64,000 nucleotides of DNA from Zanthoxylum bungeanum (lineage: Eukaryota > Streptophyta > Magnoliopsida > Sapindales > Rutaceae), in NCBI GenBank assembly GCA_019454045.1, contig SKCR01018435.1, forward strand, positions 227,245 through 291,244, written 5' to 3'. A model generated the notes under the pieces. The model had not been told where the DNA came from. It did no database searches and worked only from the letters and a program-made list of their open reading frames with translations. Positions 47,436-57,293 of this stretch are shown here, piece after piece (the first letter of the stretch is position 1; each line of letters starts with the position of its first letter). The translations under genes and the position numbers were made by a program.

Positions 47436-47445
47436 CTATAAATAG
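47436..47445 (+). promoter_or_regulatory. TATA box of A1 5' LTR
   Basis: CTATAAATAG, a canonical plant TATA box, just downstream of the G-box/ERSE cluster. The 3' LTR has the same sequence at 55237-55246. Transcription would be expected to begin about 30 bases later, which sets the U3/R border. Confidence 0.8.
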
Positions 47446-48791
47446 AGCTTCAAATTTCAGTTTTAGATGTACCACTCTCTCTCATCTCTTTAATGTAAAG
47501 AGAGAGTTTCTCTCTCTACTTTCTTTTAATTTTTAGTTTTTTTAGTTTTTTTTAGTTTTGTAATTAATTTTAATTACGTTTTGTAATAATAGTAATTTAA
47601 TTTTTAATTTTACTTTTTACAGTTTTTACTATTCACCATGAGGAGGTAACTTCCCCAGCTAGGGTGAAAGGTAATTCTTTTACTATTACTATTTAGATTA
47701 ATCTCCCTTAAAAATAATATATTACTATTTAACCTGACTAAAAAGGATACCGCCAGATTGGTCGGTTGGTAATTAAACTTTCTTACCGCCTATATGGCAG
47801 GTTCATGGACAAATCTTTTTACCAATTTAAGCCTTAATGGCTGGTTGGACTTAATTTGACTTAATCAGGATACCGCCTATATGGCTGGTTGGTAATGTTA
47901 TCACAAGTTTATATATTATATTATGGGAGATATCTAAATTAGTAGTAGTAAAAGTAATTCCTTTTACCTTAGCATTTTATTTTATTGTAATTTACTTTTC
48001 AGTATTTTACTTTATGTCTTTTATTTTCAAGTTTTTACTAGCCCTAGTTATGTGTTGTAACTAAATTAGTTATCTGGGGTTGTGATGACTTTTAATATCA
48101 CCGTTTTATAAGGGGTTAGATTATAGCTTGGGTAATATAAAGATTTATTTATTGAGTCTTAATCTTAATGCTTTTTCATTAACTGGCCATTAATAAAATT
48201 GAACTGGGAAACTTAAAATGAACTAGACATAGGGATTTTAAGTTTAAGACCTTAGACTCAATAGCCCACGATCTTCCTTGAGGATAGATAACCCTTTAAT
48301 AGATTTCTTACAGGATAGTAATATACCTGTCGGGCGGGGGTAGCCATAATTGGAACTTAAACTTAATGAATCCATATAATTTGGTTGACATAGACATAAA
48401 GTTCAATTGGGTTAAACTGGGTATTTGTGTCTGACCATCGACAGAGGCTTACACATAATTTAGTGTTCCAGGTTAATAAATCAATATATTACCCAACTTT
48501 AATATAACCACTTCATCTTTAAAATGATATTGGAAGAAATCACAACCCTAGATAGTTTTTAATATTGAATTTTCTTAAAACCTATTTTCGACAATTTTAT
48601 TTACTTGCTTTTAAATTTAGAATCGTCACCATTTCAAATCAATCAATCAACCTTTGTTAGATACTAGTAATCATTTGACCTCATAAAATTAATAGATTAG
48701 ATATTAAGTCCTCGTGGGATCGATATTTTTATACTACTTGAACGATACGTGCGCTTGCGTTATACGTGTGTGTTTACGCCGGTCAAGTTTT

Positions 48792-48809
48792 TGGCGCCGT
48801 TGCCGGGGA
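48792..48809 (+). other. Primer-binding site of A1 (tRNA-Asp)
   Basis: TGGCGCCGTTGCCGGGGA, six bases after the LTR, is complementary to the 3' end of plant tRNA-Asp, as expected for Athila-type elements. Confidence 0.9.
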
Positions 48810-48915
48810 CTTATTTATCTTTTACTATTAGTTTAGGGGTTAGATACGTTACTTGTATCTAATTTCTTTTTACTTATTTTTTTTTTTCTTGTGTTTCAGG
48901 TCTCTCAGAAACTTC

Positions 48916-50985
48916 ATGAGACGAACTAGAAGCTTTGAACTCCGACCGCTTGACCCTTGGGAAATTGAAAGAACCATCAGACAGTTGAGAAGGGAAAGGC
49001 GAGAAGGCCAAGAAGCTTTAGTCAACATGGAACCTGAACCTTTGATCGTTGCACCACCAATTCCCATTCGAGACATAACCATTCCGATGGTTGATAGACT
49101 CATTTCCTATATTGTACTTCCTCCATTACCAGCAAATGCGTGTGACATCAAAACATGCATTCAGATGATTCAGCACTCAGTTCAGTTCAGGGGGAATGCA
49201 ACTGAAGATCCTAATGCCCACATCAGTAACTTCCTGGAAGTTTGCGGCACTTTTAATTACAACCGAGAAGTGGAAGAAGCAATGAGATTGCGAGTTTTTC
49301 CATATTCCCTAAAGGACATAGCTAAAGCTTGGCTACATTCACTACCAGCAGGTTCTATCACAACTTGGAACACTTTAGCCACCAAATTTCTTGCAAAGTA
49401 CTTTCCACCAGCCAGAACCGGAAAGCTGAGGAATGACATCACATCCTTTGTACAACAAGATTCAGAATCCCTCTGCGAAGCTTGGGAAAGGTATAAAGAT
49501 TTACTCCGGAAATGTCCTCACCATGAGATTCCAAAATGGCTTCAAGTCCAAACATTCTATAATGGACTTTCTGGAATAATGAGAACCACAATCGATGCTG
49601 CTGCTGGAGGAGCCTTGATGGCAAAAGGAGAAGATCAAGCCTGAGACCTAATCGAAGAAATGGCCAACAAAAATTCCTTATGGCCAACGGAAATGAGCAT
49701 GATCCAAAGAATTACAGGAATTTATGAAAGTGGAGCCAATACAGCAGTGAACGCCAAGCTAGATCAGATATGCAAATTTATGGAGACTCTTACCACTAGA
49801 TCCACAAGTTCACCATATGGAGGATCACCATAGTCGAACCAACTTGAAGAAACGGTGAATTTTGTCAACAATTTCAACAGACAGTGGAACAATCCATATT
49901 CCAACACCTACAACCCAGGGTGGAGGAATCATCCCAATTTTTCATGGAGCAATAATTCAGGCCAACAGCAGAACTATCCACCACATGAATTCCAAAACAA
50001 AAGCCAGGAGCAGGTAAATGAACCAGGAATAACAGAAGTGTTGACCCACTTGAAAAAGATAGAAGCAAAACACGACTCTCAAGCAGCAAGATATGATGCT
50101 ATGTTTCAATCCCAAGCAGCATTAATTCAAAGTCAATCAGCTTCCATTAAAGCACTGGAGAATCAAATTGGACAACTGGCAAATGCTCAGAGTTACAGAC
50201 CGCCAGGTACCCTTCCTAGCAACACAGAGCCAAATCCAAGGAACATGGGGAATGAGCAATGTCATGCCATCATGTTAAAAAGCGGTACTGAAATCAACAA
50301 AGATGTTGGAGCCAAAACAGCTGCTGAGGAAGTTCCAAAAGAAACAAAGCAACAGATGGAGGAAAAAGAAGCAAAGGAAAAAGAACAGATCATTCCACCT
50401 CCACCTTTTCCTCAACGTCTTCAGAAGAACAAATTGGACAAGCAGTTTTCTCGGTTCCTGGAGATCTTCAAAAAGCTGCATATCAACATTCCATTTGCAG
50501 AAGCGTTGGAACAAATGCCCACCTATGCCAAATTCATGAAAGACATTCTTTCACGAAAACGGAGATTGGGAGATTATGAGACAGTAGCATTGATAGAAGA
50601 ATGCAGTGCCATCATTCAGAGGAAACTTCCCCCGAAGTTGAAAGATCCTGGCAGTTTCACTGTTTCTTGCGTCATAGGAGAACATAACTTTGGTAAGGCT
50701 TTGTGTGGTTTAGGAGCGAGTGTTAACTTGATGCCTTTTTCTATTTTCAGGAAATTAAAGATTGGAGAAACAATGCCAACTTCAGTCTCACTGCAACTTG
50801 CTGATAGAACGCTCGTATTTCCAAGAGGCGTAGTTGAGGATGTGCTGGTCAAGGTTGACAAATTCATTTTCCCAGCAGATTTTATTGTCCTTGATATGGA
50901 GGAAGACGCAGACGTGCCAATCATCCTGGGAGACCATTCTTGGCTACAGGTCGAACCATTATTGATGTACAAAAAAAGAGATTAA
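48916..50985 (+). pseudogene. Element A1 gag-protease
   Basis: One frame from the ATG at 48916 (MRRTRSFELRPLDPW) runs to 50985 with two internal stops, TGA at 49642 and TAG at 49831. The gag part has AMRLRVFPYSLKDIAKAWL, SITTWNTLATKFLAKYFPP and YKDLLRKCPHHEIP. After the stops come an Asn/Pro-rich linker, a coiled coil (LIQSQSASIKALENQIGQLA) and PPPPFPQRLQ before the aspartic protease at about 50690-50935. The protease motif reads ALCGLGASVNLMP where family members have ALCDLGAS, so the catalytic Asp is Gly. A one-base deletion near 50930 shifts the ILGRPFLATGR segment out of frame. An acceptor-like TTTCAG lies just upstream of the start. Confidence 0.88.
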
Positions 50986-51383
50986 CCATGAGGGTACATG
51001 ACCAAGAAGTAACATTCAATGTTTTAAAGGCCATGAATTTCCCAGATGATGAAATGAAGGAGGAATGTTTCAAACTCGATGTGATACACAGTACCATTCA
51101 GAACTCCAATGCAATGCAAAGTTCTACTGACAAACTTAAAACATGTCAATTGCCTGTGGAGCCTAAAGATAAAGCGTCTTTTGTACTGAAGGAGCCAATT
51201 CTTGCACTACAAGCAACAAAAGAGAAAAAGTTCCACCAGCTCAACGAATTGGAGGAATTTCACAATCAGCCTTTTGATGATGCCAAATTGTACAAAGAAA
51301 AGGGCAAGAAAAGACATGATGAGAAGTTAGTGCGCATACAACTGGAACCAGGGCAGAATGTACTGTTAAACAAATCAAGGTGA
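50940..51383 (+). pseudogene. Protease end fused to integrase C-terminus (A1)
   Basis: After the frameshift the protease tail continues (ATGRTIIDVQKKRLTMRVHD) with ~75 residues of linker. At about 51200-51240 it changes directly to QLNELEEFHNQPFDDAKLY and WHD-like KKRHDEKLVRIQLEPGQNVLL. This is the integrase region just after the catalytic core of Athila-like elements. About 1,000 residues of RT, RNase H and integrase core normally found between are missing. The join is in frame, consistent with an ancestral deletion that stayed readable. Confidence 0.8.
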
Positions 51384-51577
51384 AATTCTTCCCATGGAAG
51401 CCAAAATCACGGTGGTCAGGTCCATTTGTGATCACCAAAGTTTTACCAAATAGAGCCGTTGAGATACATGATCCTGACGCTAACAAAACTTTCAAGGTTA
51501 AAAAACGTGTCAAGCACTACTGGGGAGAATCATTTGAGCGACAAAAAGAAAGTGTTACACTTTCAGATCCAGCTTAA
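51380..51577 (+). pseudogene. Integrase C-terminal domain (A1)
   Basis: Continues one frame over: KFFPWKPKSRWSGPFVITKV, AVEIHDPDANKTFKVKKRVK, HYWGESFE. This is the GPF/Y-type C-terminal domain of gypsy integrase. It is followed by GGGAGGCAACCC (51629), a landmark after pol in Athila-like elements. Confidence 0.85.
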
Positions 51578-51697
51578 CGTTCAAGAAGTCAAGTCTGGCT
51601 GACGACTTTAAACTTAGCGCTAGCAGGGAGGCAACCCATGCAATTTGTGTATATATTGTGATTTGGTGTGTTTTATTTTTTTGTGTTTAATTTTTGC

Positions 51698-51699
51698 AG
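51698..51699 (+). other. Candidate splice acceptor before the accessory ORFs
   Basis: A long T-rich tract ends in TTTTTGCAG, 16 bases before the ATG at 51716. Env-like ORFs of Athila elements are thought to be made from spliced transcripts, so this is a plausible acceptor. The donor was not located. Confidence 0.4.
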
Positions 51700-51715
51700 G
51701 TTTAGTCATATCAAG

Positions 51716-52015
51716 ATGGAAGATGCTCTCGCAAATCTTCACAAGCAATTTCCTTCTCTCCCTAAAAAATCTCTGATGAAAGTTTACAAAGCTCGCTTAG
51801 AACGGATGAGATTATTGATGATCAAAGGTATTCCTACTGACATTCGTTGGTTAATTGAAGCACGGGTTCGATTGGCAGGTGAGTCTTCTGACTCTTTTAT
51901 TTCACATATGTCTGGTTTAGGAAAGAGCATATATGCTAAAAAGAGAAGAGCCAAAAGAATGTGTGTTTGTTATAAATGTGCTCGCATATTTTGTAATACT
52001 CGTTGTCGTTCTTAG
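51716..52015 (+). CDS. Accessory ORF 1: basic, cysteine-rich 99-residue protein
   Basis: Starts MEDALANLHKQFPSLPKKSL. The middle is helical and basic (KARLERMRLLMIKGIP). The end combines a basic cluster KKRRAKR with a Cys pattern C-x-C-x2-C-x4-C-x3-C (MCVCYKCARIFCNTRC). The arrangement, a basic run directly followed by a Cys cluster, resembles the small nucleic-acid-binding proteins of some plant flexuous RNA viruses (Betaflexiviridae), but the resemblance is at motif level only. It lies in the env-like position of the element. I do not recognise it as any standard Athila protein. Function unknown. Confidence 0.5.
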   Translation: MEDALANLHKQFPSLPKKSLMKVYKARLERMRLLMIKGIPTDIRWLIEARVRLAGESSDSFISHMSGLGKSIYAKKRRAKRMCVCYKCARIFCNTRCRS

Positions 52016-52017
52016 GA

Positions 52018-52263
52018 ATGGTGTCCGATAACCGCGAAGATAAGATTAACTTCATTAGGGATGGCTTGAGTAAGGAGTCTTTGGATGACATATCTAAAAC
52101 TCTTGAGACGCATCCCAGTGGATGTGTGTATCATGAAATTCGCATGTTATATGCACAATTCCAAAAGGAAAGACAACTGTTAAGTCTCGGGAATCTGACT
52201 CAAAAAGACCCTGTTTGCCAATTTATAAGAAAATTGGATGGGAAGCTTGTCCCTGACGCATAG
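52018..52263 (+). CDS. Accessory ORF 2: 81-residue protein, unknown
   Basis: ATG lies two bases after the stop of accessory ORF 1 (TAGGAATG), in another frame. The protein is hydrophilic: MVSDNREDKINFIRDGLSKE, then HEIRMLYAQFQKERQLLSLG and a C-terminal FIRKLDGKLVPDA. No domain recognised. The tight stop-start spacing could reflect reinitiation, or a frameshift that split one longer protein. Confidence 0.4.
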   Translation: MVSDNREDKINFIRDGLSKESLDDISKTLETHPSGCVYHEIRMLYAQFQKERQLLSLGNLTQKDPVCQFIRKLDGKLVPDA

Positions 52264-52522
52264 ACGTCAATCAAGCCGTTACTTTTCTTGTAAATATTAT
52301 ATCTCTTTGTCTTTTCTTAATAATTGTGATTTGTTTTGTTGTTTTCTTTTTATTTTCTCCGACAGAATCCAGACCTTTTTGACTATCACGATATTAATTC
52401 GCTACTAATCGTCCTCTGGAAGATACTTGTGCTATTTTTACTCACCCTTTTCAGGTACTATAAATTCAGCCCGTCATTGCACTTTTGAAGGCATCCAGAG
52501 TTGAAAAAGAAATACATAAAAA
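52264..52522 (+). other. Spacer before the LOG-like ORF
   Basis: T-rich with two acceptor-like sites (CCGACAG near 52366, TTTTCAG near 52456). Sequence after the second looks like a transcript leader (GAAATACATAAAAAATGG), possibly the 5' UTR of the captured mRNA. Confidence 0.45.
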
Positions 52523-53176
52523 ATGGAAGCCACTTCAAGAAGACGAGTTGAGAACATCTGTGTGTTTTGCGGTAGTAGTGTTGGTACTAAACCACAATAC
52601 GTAGAAGCAGCACAGGAATTGGGTCGAGTCTTAGCTGCAAGGAATATGCACTTAATATATGGCGGAGGTAATCTCTGACTTATGGGGATCGTTTCAAAGG
52701 CTGTACAGGAGGGAGGCAGTCATGTTTTGGGAATCATCCCAAAACCCTTGGCAGAGGCAAATCTTATTGGATCATCAAACGGAGAGGAACTAATCGTGCC
52801 AGGTATGTCTGAACGACTGGTAGAAATGATTAACCGTGCTTATGCTTTTATCGCTTTGCCAGGTGGCTTGGGTACATTGGAGGAAATTTTTATAGTTCTA
52901 TCTTGGGCGAACCTGAACATACACCAGAAACCCTTGGACTGTTTAAACGTTGATGGATTTTATGATTTTCTTTGTGTGTTTCTTGATGATGCTCGGAGAA
53001 ATGGGTTCGTGTCAAAACCTATGAAAGAACTCCTCTTCACTGCCAGAACTGCTCCGGATCTAATAGACCAACTCATAGCCTATGAACCACAAGTTGACCC
53101 TATCCTTTCAAAGATAAATTGGTCCGAGGACGATCGTGGTAAGAGGCGTCGAATTAATCTGGATCTTAACCTTTAA
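52523..53176 (+). pseudogene. LOG-like cytokinin riboside 5'-monophosphate phosphoribohydrolase
   Basis: A 217-codon frame with a single nonsense codon (TGA, codon 52, 52676-52678). LOG enzymes release active cytokinin bases from their riboside monophosphates in the cytosol. Seen here: VCVFCGSS-type start (ICVFCGSSVGT, residues 12-22), YGGG (46-49), PGMSERLVEM with Arg98, the family signature PGGLGTLEE (113-121), and LNVDGFYDFLC. The TGA sits where LOG proteins have the Gly of GGGSVGLMG, one base change from GGA. The Lys usually following Arg98 is Leu. The frame has no introns, although plant LOG genes have several, so a processed transcript was captured. The C-terminus, RGKRRRINLDLNL, joins a basic cluster to an LxLxL EAR-type motif, unusual for this family as far as I know. 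In A2 this position holds a different ORF. Confidence 0.9.
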
Positions 53177-53235
53177 TTTCCTGTAGATTTCAGCTAACCA
53201 GGTACGACCTTCTTAACTCTCCTTTTACTGTTTAA

Positions 53236-53274
53236 GACATTGGGGACAATGTCTCATTTAGGTTTGGGGGAGGG
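53236..53274 (+). other. Internal hairpin plus polypurine-like run (A1)
   Basis: GACATTG-GGGA-CAATGTC forms a perfect seven-pair stem with a four-base loop. AGGTTTGGGGGAGGG follows 6 bases later and matches the true polypurine tract in its first 11 bases. It lies 60 bases after the LOG-like stop. Confidence 0.78.
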
Positions 53275-54450
53275 AATTAGTTGATCAGTACCTTTTTTTT
53301 AGTTTGTGTGTTATTTTTATTTTTAGTCCAAAATTTTTCGAAAAATACAAAAAAAAAATTGAAAATTTTCAAAAATTACAAAAATATTTTGGTTTTTTTA
53401 TTTGACTAAAAAGTGAAATTGGTAAGAGATAGCTGAGTAAGGAGTTTCCACTCCTGAGACGTATCTCAAACCTATTTCGAAACAAGTTAATTTTTGTTTA
53501 TTTCATTTTGAATTATTTAATTTGTGAATTCTCCTTAAAACGGACTAAAATGGATCTTCATATGCTCAGTTGACATATTATCAACATATATAGTAACATA
53601 CGGACATGAGCTAAAATTGAAAAGTTTGTAATATTCAGTGCTCTAGTTTAATTGGAGGAAACATCTCAAAAACAATGGAGAAAAAAAAAAAAAAAAAAAA
53701 CGTCTGAGATCCGAGTTATTAAGTCTGTAAGGGTGTTTTAACACCTAGTGCCCTAAAACCAACTGGTTTGGGAGTCACTGGCCCAAAGCTCGTTACATGG
53801 ATCGAAGATGCTGCAAAAATATATATATCTGAAGTCTGAGTAATTAAGTCCGTAGGGGTGTCTTAACACCTGGTGCCCTAAAGCCAACTGGTTTGGGAGT
53901 CACCGACCCAACACTCGCTACATAGACGGAAGATATTGTATATAAATAAAAAATAGAGAAAAATCAAAGAAAAAAATCAGAAAAATGAGAAAAATTATTC
54001 CATTGCTACAAAAATGTGTGAAATCTGATAGAACTTTAGGACAAAAATATTACTCTCTTATCAACTGCATTTATGACTGTTGTGGGCAAAAATAAGTTGT
54101 TTAATATTTTGTTGGCTATGTATATGAAAAATGGTAAAAATAATCGGAGAATTTACTTATTCAGTAATTTAGAATAAAACAAAACAACTAGTAACTTGGA
54201 GTAGAAGTTTCACCTGATTAGTCACTAACATCTTTATTCTCTTTTCGCTTGTCTTTTTGCTTTTGTGTGCATTAGTTTTACTACCTTTTTACTTTTGTAA
54301 AATGTTTGTGGGTATCATTGCTGTAAACCCTCACGAGACTACAACTCGTCCACTAGGGACACCTAGGGGTTTAAAGGCTTGTTGCATACGCTAAATGCAA
54401 CCGTGATCCCTACGAAAGTGGCTTAGTTAATTTATTTATGTTATTTTATG
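53275..54450 (+). repeat. A1 3' non-coding region with two direct ~120-bp repeats
   Basis: Units at about 53702-53825 and 53826-53945 share ACTGGTTTGGGAGTCAC and TTAACACCT. From 53702 the region is nearly identical to A2 (33602 onward). Before that, 53275-53700 is specific to A1. No protein recognised. Confidence 0.8.
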
Positions 54451-54489
54451 TTTTGCTCGAGGACTAGCAAAATGTTAGGTTTGGGGGTG
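54451..54489 (+). other. Hairpin and polypurine tract of A1
   Basis: TTTTGCT (54451-54457) pairs with AGCAAAA (54466-54472), then AGGTTTGGGGGTG abuts the 3' LTR. Confidence 0.82.
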
Positions 54490-56552
54490 TGATGAGTGGT
54501 AAATCTATCACTATTTCCCACTCATTTAACCTAATATTTTGTATAGTTTCTTGAGTTTTGTGAATATTTTGATGTGTTTTGTGTTATTTTGTAGATAAAT
54601 AAAGTTTCAGGACATTCTGGAGGTGATTTGGGCCAAAACAGTGAAAATTGGACGAAAAGGGCATTTTGGTAAATTCTCGCGTCGAGACGCCTAACGTGCG
54701 CCAAACAGTGCTAACGTGCGCCGGGTCCCAAATCAAAATCTGAGAAAAGTTTGACTTTGCTAACGTGCGTCGTGCCACGTGTCACCATCACAGCCGATCT
54801 GCTAACATGCGACGTGCCATGTGTCAGCATCCTATGGTGCCGACAGTCATCATCGCCACGTGTGCCACGTGTCACTCCACGTCATTGCCACGTCATCAGC
54901 CACATCACCAGGTTGACCAAGTCAAACTGCCACCTCATTGCCACATCATCATCAGCCAATCAGGAAGTGCCACGTGTCGCAATCCTACGGTGCCGACAGT
55001 TTCTTTCCCACGTGTCGCCACGTCACCGCCACGTCACAGCCACGCCAGCATCAATCATTGAGTATCTAATCCTTATCTGACACGTGGCGGATAAGAATCT
55101 CATCGACCAATCAGAAGCCGCCATGTGTCACAATTATTGAAGTCCAACCACCTCGCCATGTGTCACCTTATCAGCTTATCCAGAATCTAGCGACGCCAAA
55201 GGCCCTGGCGTCGCGACGCTGGAAGCCTACCGAGGCCTATAAATAGAGCTTCAAATTTCAGTTTTTGATGTACCACTCTCTCTCATCTCTTTGATGTAAA
55301 GAGAGAGTTTTTCTCTCTACTTTCTTTTAATTTTTAGTTTTTTTAGTTTTTTAGTTTTGTAATTAATTTTAATTACGTTTTGTAATAATAGTAATTTAAT
55401 TTTACTTTTTACAGTTTTTACTATTCACCATGAGGAGGTAACTTCCCCAGCTAGGGTGAAAGGTAATTCTTTTACTATTACTATTTAGATTAATCTCCCT
55501 TAAAAATAATATATTCACTATTTAAACCTGACTAATAAAGGATACCGCCAGATTGGTCGGTTTGGGAATTAAACTTTCTTACCGCCTTAATGGCTGGTTG
55601 GACTTAATTTGACTTAATCAGGATACCGCCTATATGGCTGGTTGGTAATGTTATCACAAGTTATATATTATATTATGGGAGATATCTAAATTAGTAGTAG
55701 TAAAAGTAATTCCTTTTACCTTAGCATTTTATTTTATTGTAATTTACTTTTCAGTATTTACTTTACCGTATTTTTACTTTATGTCTTTTATTTTCAAGTT
55801 TTTACTAGCCCTAGTTATGTGTTGTAACTAAATTAGTTATCTGGGGTTGTGATGACTTTTAATATCACCGTTTTATAAGGGGTTAGATTATAGCTTGGGT
55901 AATATAAAGATTTATTTATTGAGTCTTAATCTTAATGCTTTTTCATTAACTGGCCATTAATAAAATTGAACTGGGAAACTTAAAATGAACTAGACATAGA
56001 GATTTTAAGTTTAAGACCTTAGACTCAATAGCCCACGATCTTCATTGAGGATAAATAACCCTTTAATAGATTTCCTTACAGGATAGGAATATACCTGTCG
56101 GGCGGGGGTAGCCATAATTGGAACTTAAACTTAATGAATCCATATAATTTGGTTGACATAGACATAAAGTTCAATTGGGTTAAACTGGGTATTTGTGTCT
56201 GACCATCGACAGAGGCTTACACATAATTTAGTGTTCCAGGTTAATAAATCAATATATTACCCAACTTTAATATAACCACTTCATCTTTAAAATGATATTG
56301 GAAGAAATCACAACCCTAGATATTTTTTTAATATTGAATTTTCTTAAAACCTATTTTCGACAATTTTATTTACTTGCTTTTAAATTTAGAATCGTCACCA
56401 TTTCAAATCAATCAATCAACCTGTTAGATACTAGTAATCATTTGACCTCATAAAATTAATAGATTAGATATTAAGTCCTCGTGGGATCGATATTTTTATA
56501 CTACTTGAACGATACGTGCGCTTGCGTTATACGTGTGTGTTTACGCCTGTCA
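54490..56552 (+). repeat. Element A1 3' LTR
   Basis: 2,063 bases, matching the 5' LTR. Differences visible by eye: one GCGTCGCGACGC unit with its 17-base spacer is missing near 54680, ~45 bases are missing near 55188, and several substitutions. One ERSE is intact (54956-54974); the second has CCATG for CCACG (55107-55125). Confidence 0.92.
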
Positions 56553-56557
56553 CCTCA

Positions 56558-57280
56558 CAATAATAACACTAATTGATTATGGAATTTTAAAATATATTAG
56601 TGTCATCCCACTACTTTACGTAATTTCGTAATCTCCCTTAACGGAAAAATAGAAATTTGACTATCAAAAATTTCATAGCGGGAAGTGGATCCCATGACAT
56701 TTACTCCAGCCTCACAGTAATGACGATATTGGCCTTTATAAACTCCTTAGGTAGACCTCCAAGGTCAATCACTTCATGTGACTCTTAGTTTGGTCCTGAA
56801 CCGTTTCTTATCCTCACACTAATGACGATATTGGATTAAGATGTGTTCTAGGTGTATACTTGTCAATGTGCACTAATGAGCTTCATATGTACACCTCACA
56901 CTAATGACGATATTGGGTGACTGCGTTAACTCACATCGCTACATCTAATGTTTTACCGGAGTAACCTAAGTTCCGAGCACTTATACTCTCACACTAATTA
57001 CGATCTTGGATATAAGTAGTAAGAACTCATTCATCTCTGTATTGACAAGACAGACCTTCTAATAATGCTCCAACATAACTAATATTATTACTTAAAATAA
57101 AGGAATTACCTAATCATGGGAGATTTATGACAATCAAGTCACTAATTTTATTACGTCAAAATTTTAATTTAAAACATACTTTACATATCCAATATGTCTT
57201 ATGCATAATTAAATTAAAATATAGAGGCATACATTCAAATACATATCTAACATGCAACAGGTGTTGTGTGGTTAAGTCTT
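56558..57280 (-). other. Copia A leader with spaced repeats
   Basis: Non-coding leader between the primer-binding site and gag, interrupted by A1. The plus-strand phrase CTCACACTAATGACGATATTGG recurs near 56712, 56813, 56886 and (diverged) 56989, each starting CCTCAC or CTCAC. The A1 insertion site CCTCA is a further, diverged copy of the same phrase. Confidence 0.7.
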
Positions 57281-57293
57281 GCTACTGATACCA
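57281..57293 (-). other. Primer-binding site of copia A (initiator tRNA-Met)
   Basis: Minus strand TGGTATCAGTAGC, three bases past the 5' LTR end. Confidence 0.8.

Larger units (their letters stand above)
46622..48785 (+). repeat. Element A1 5' LTR
   Basis: 2,164 bases, TGATGAG...GGTCA. It has two GCGTCGCGACGC palindromes near 46811-46850, a G-box cluster, a TATA box and repeated TACCGCC..TGGTTGGTAA phrases around 47745-47905. Open frames of ~100 residues at 46905-47234 are products of the GC-rich U3. Confidence 0.93.
46622..56552 (+). mobile_element. Element A1: Athila-like retrotransposon carrying a LOG-like gene
   Basis: 9,931 bases with two ~2.1-kb LTRs, a tRNA-Asp primer-binding site, gag-protease, an integrase C-terminus, extra ORFs, a LOG-like ORF, a polypurine tract and a 5-bp duplication CCTCA. 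RT, RNase H and the integrase catalytic core are absent, so it is non-autonomous. The two LTRs are very similar by eye apart from a few indels, so insertion looks recent relative to its hosts. It is the innermost, youngest large insertion in the nest. Confidence 0.93.

Noticed and set aside
51716..52015. Integrated plant RNA virus gene
   Set aside because: Only a basic run plus Cys cluster is shared in layout. Neither replicase nor coat-protein sequence is nearby, and no sequence-level match can be claimed without a search. Kept as a speculation only.
52003..52017. Start of accessory ORF 2 at 52003
   Set aside because: That position is TTG; the first ATG is at 52018.
52523..53176. LOG frame as an ordinary host gene
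   Set aside because: It has no introns, has a stop at codon 52, and lies inside LTRs with a shared target duplication.
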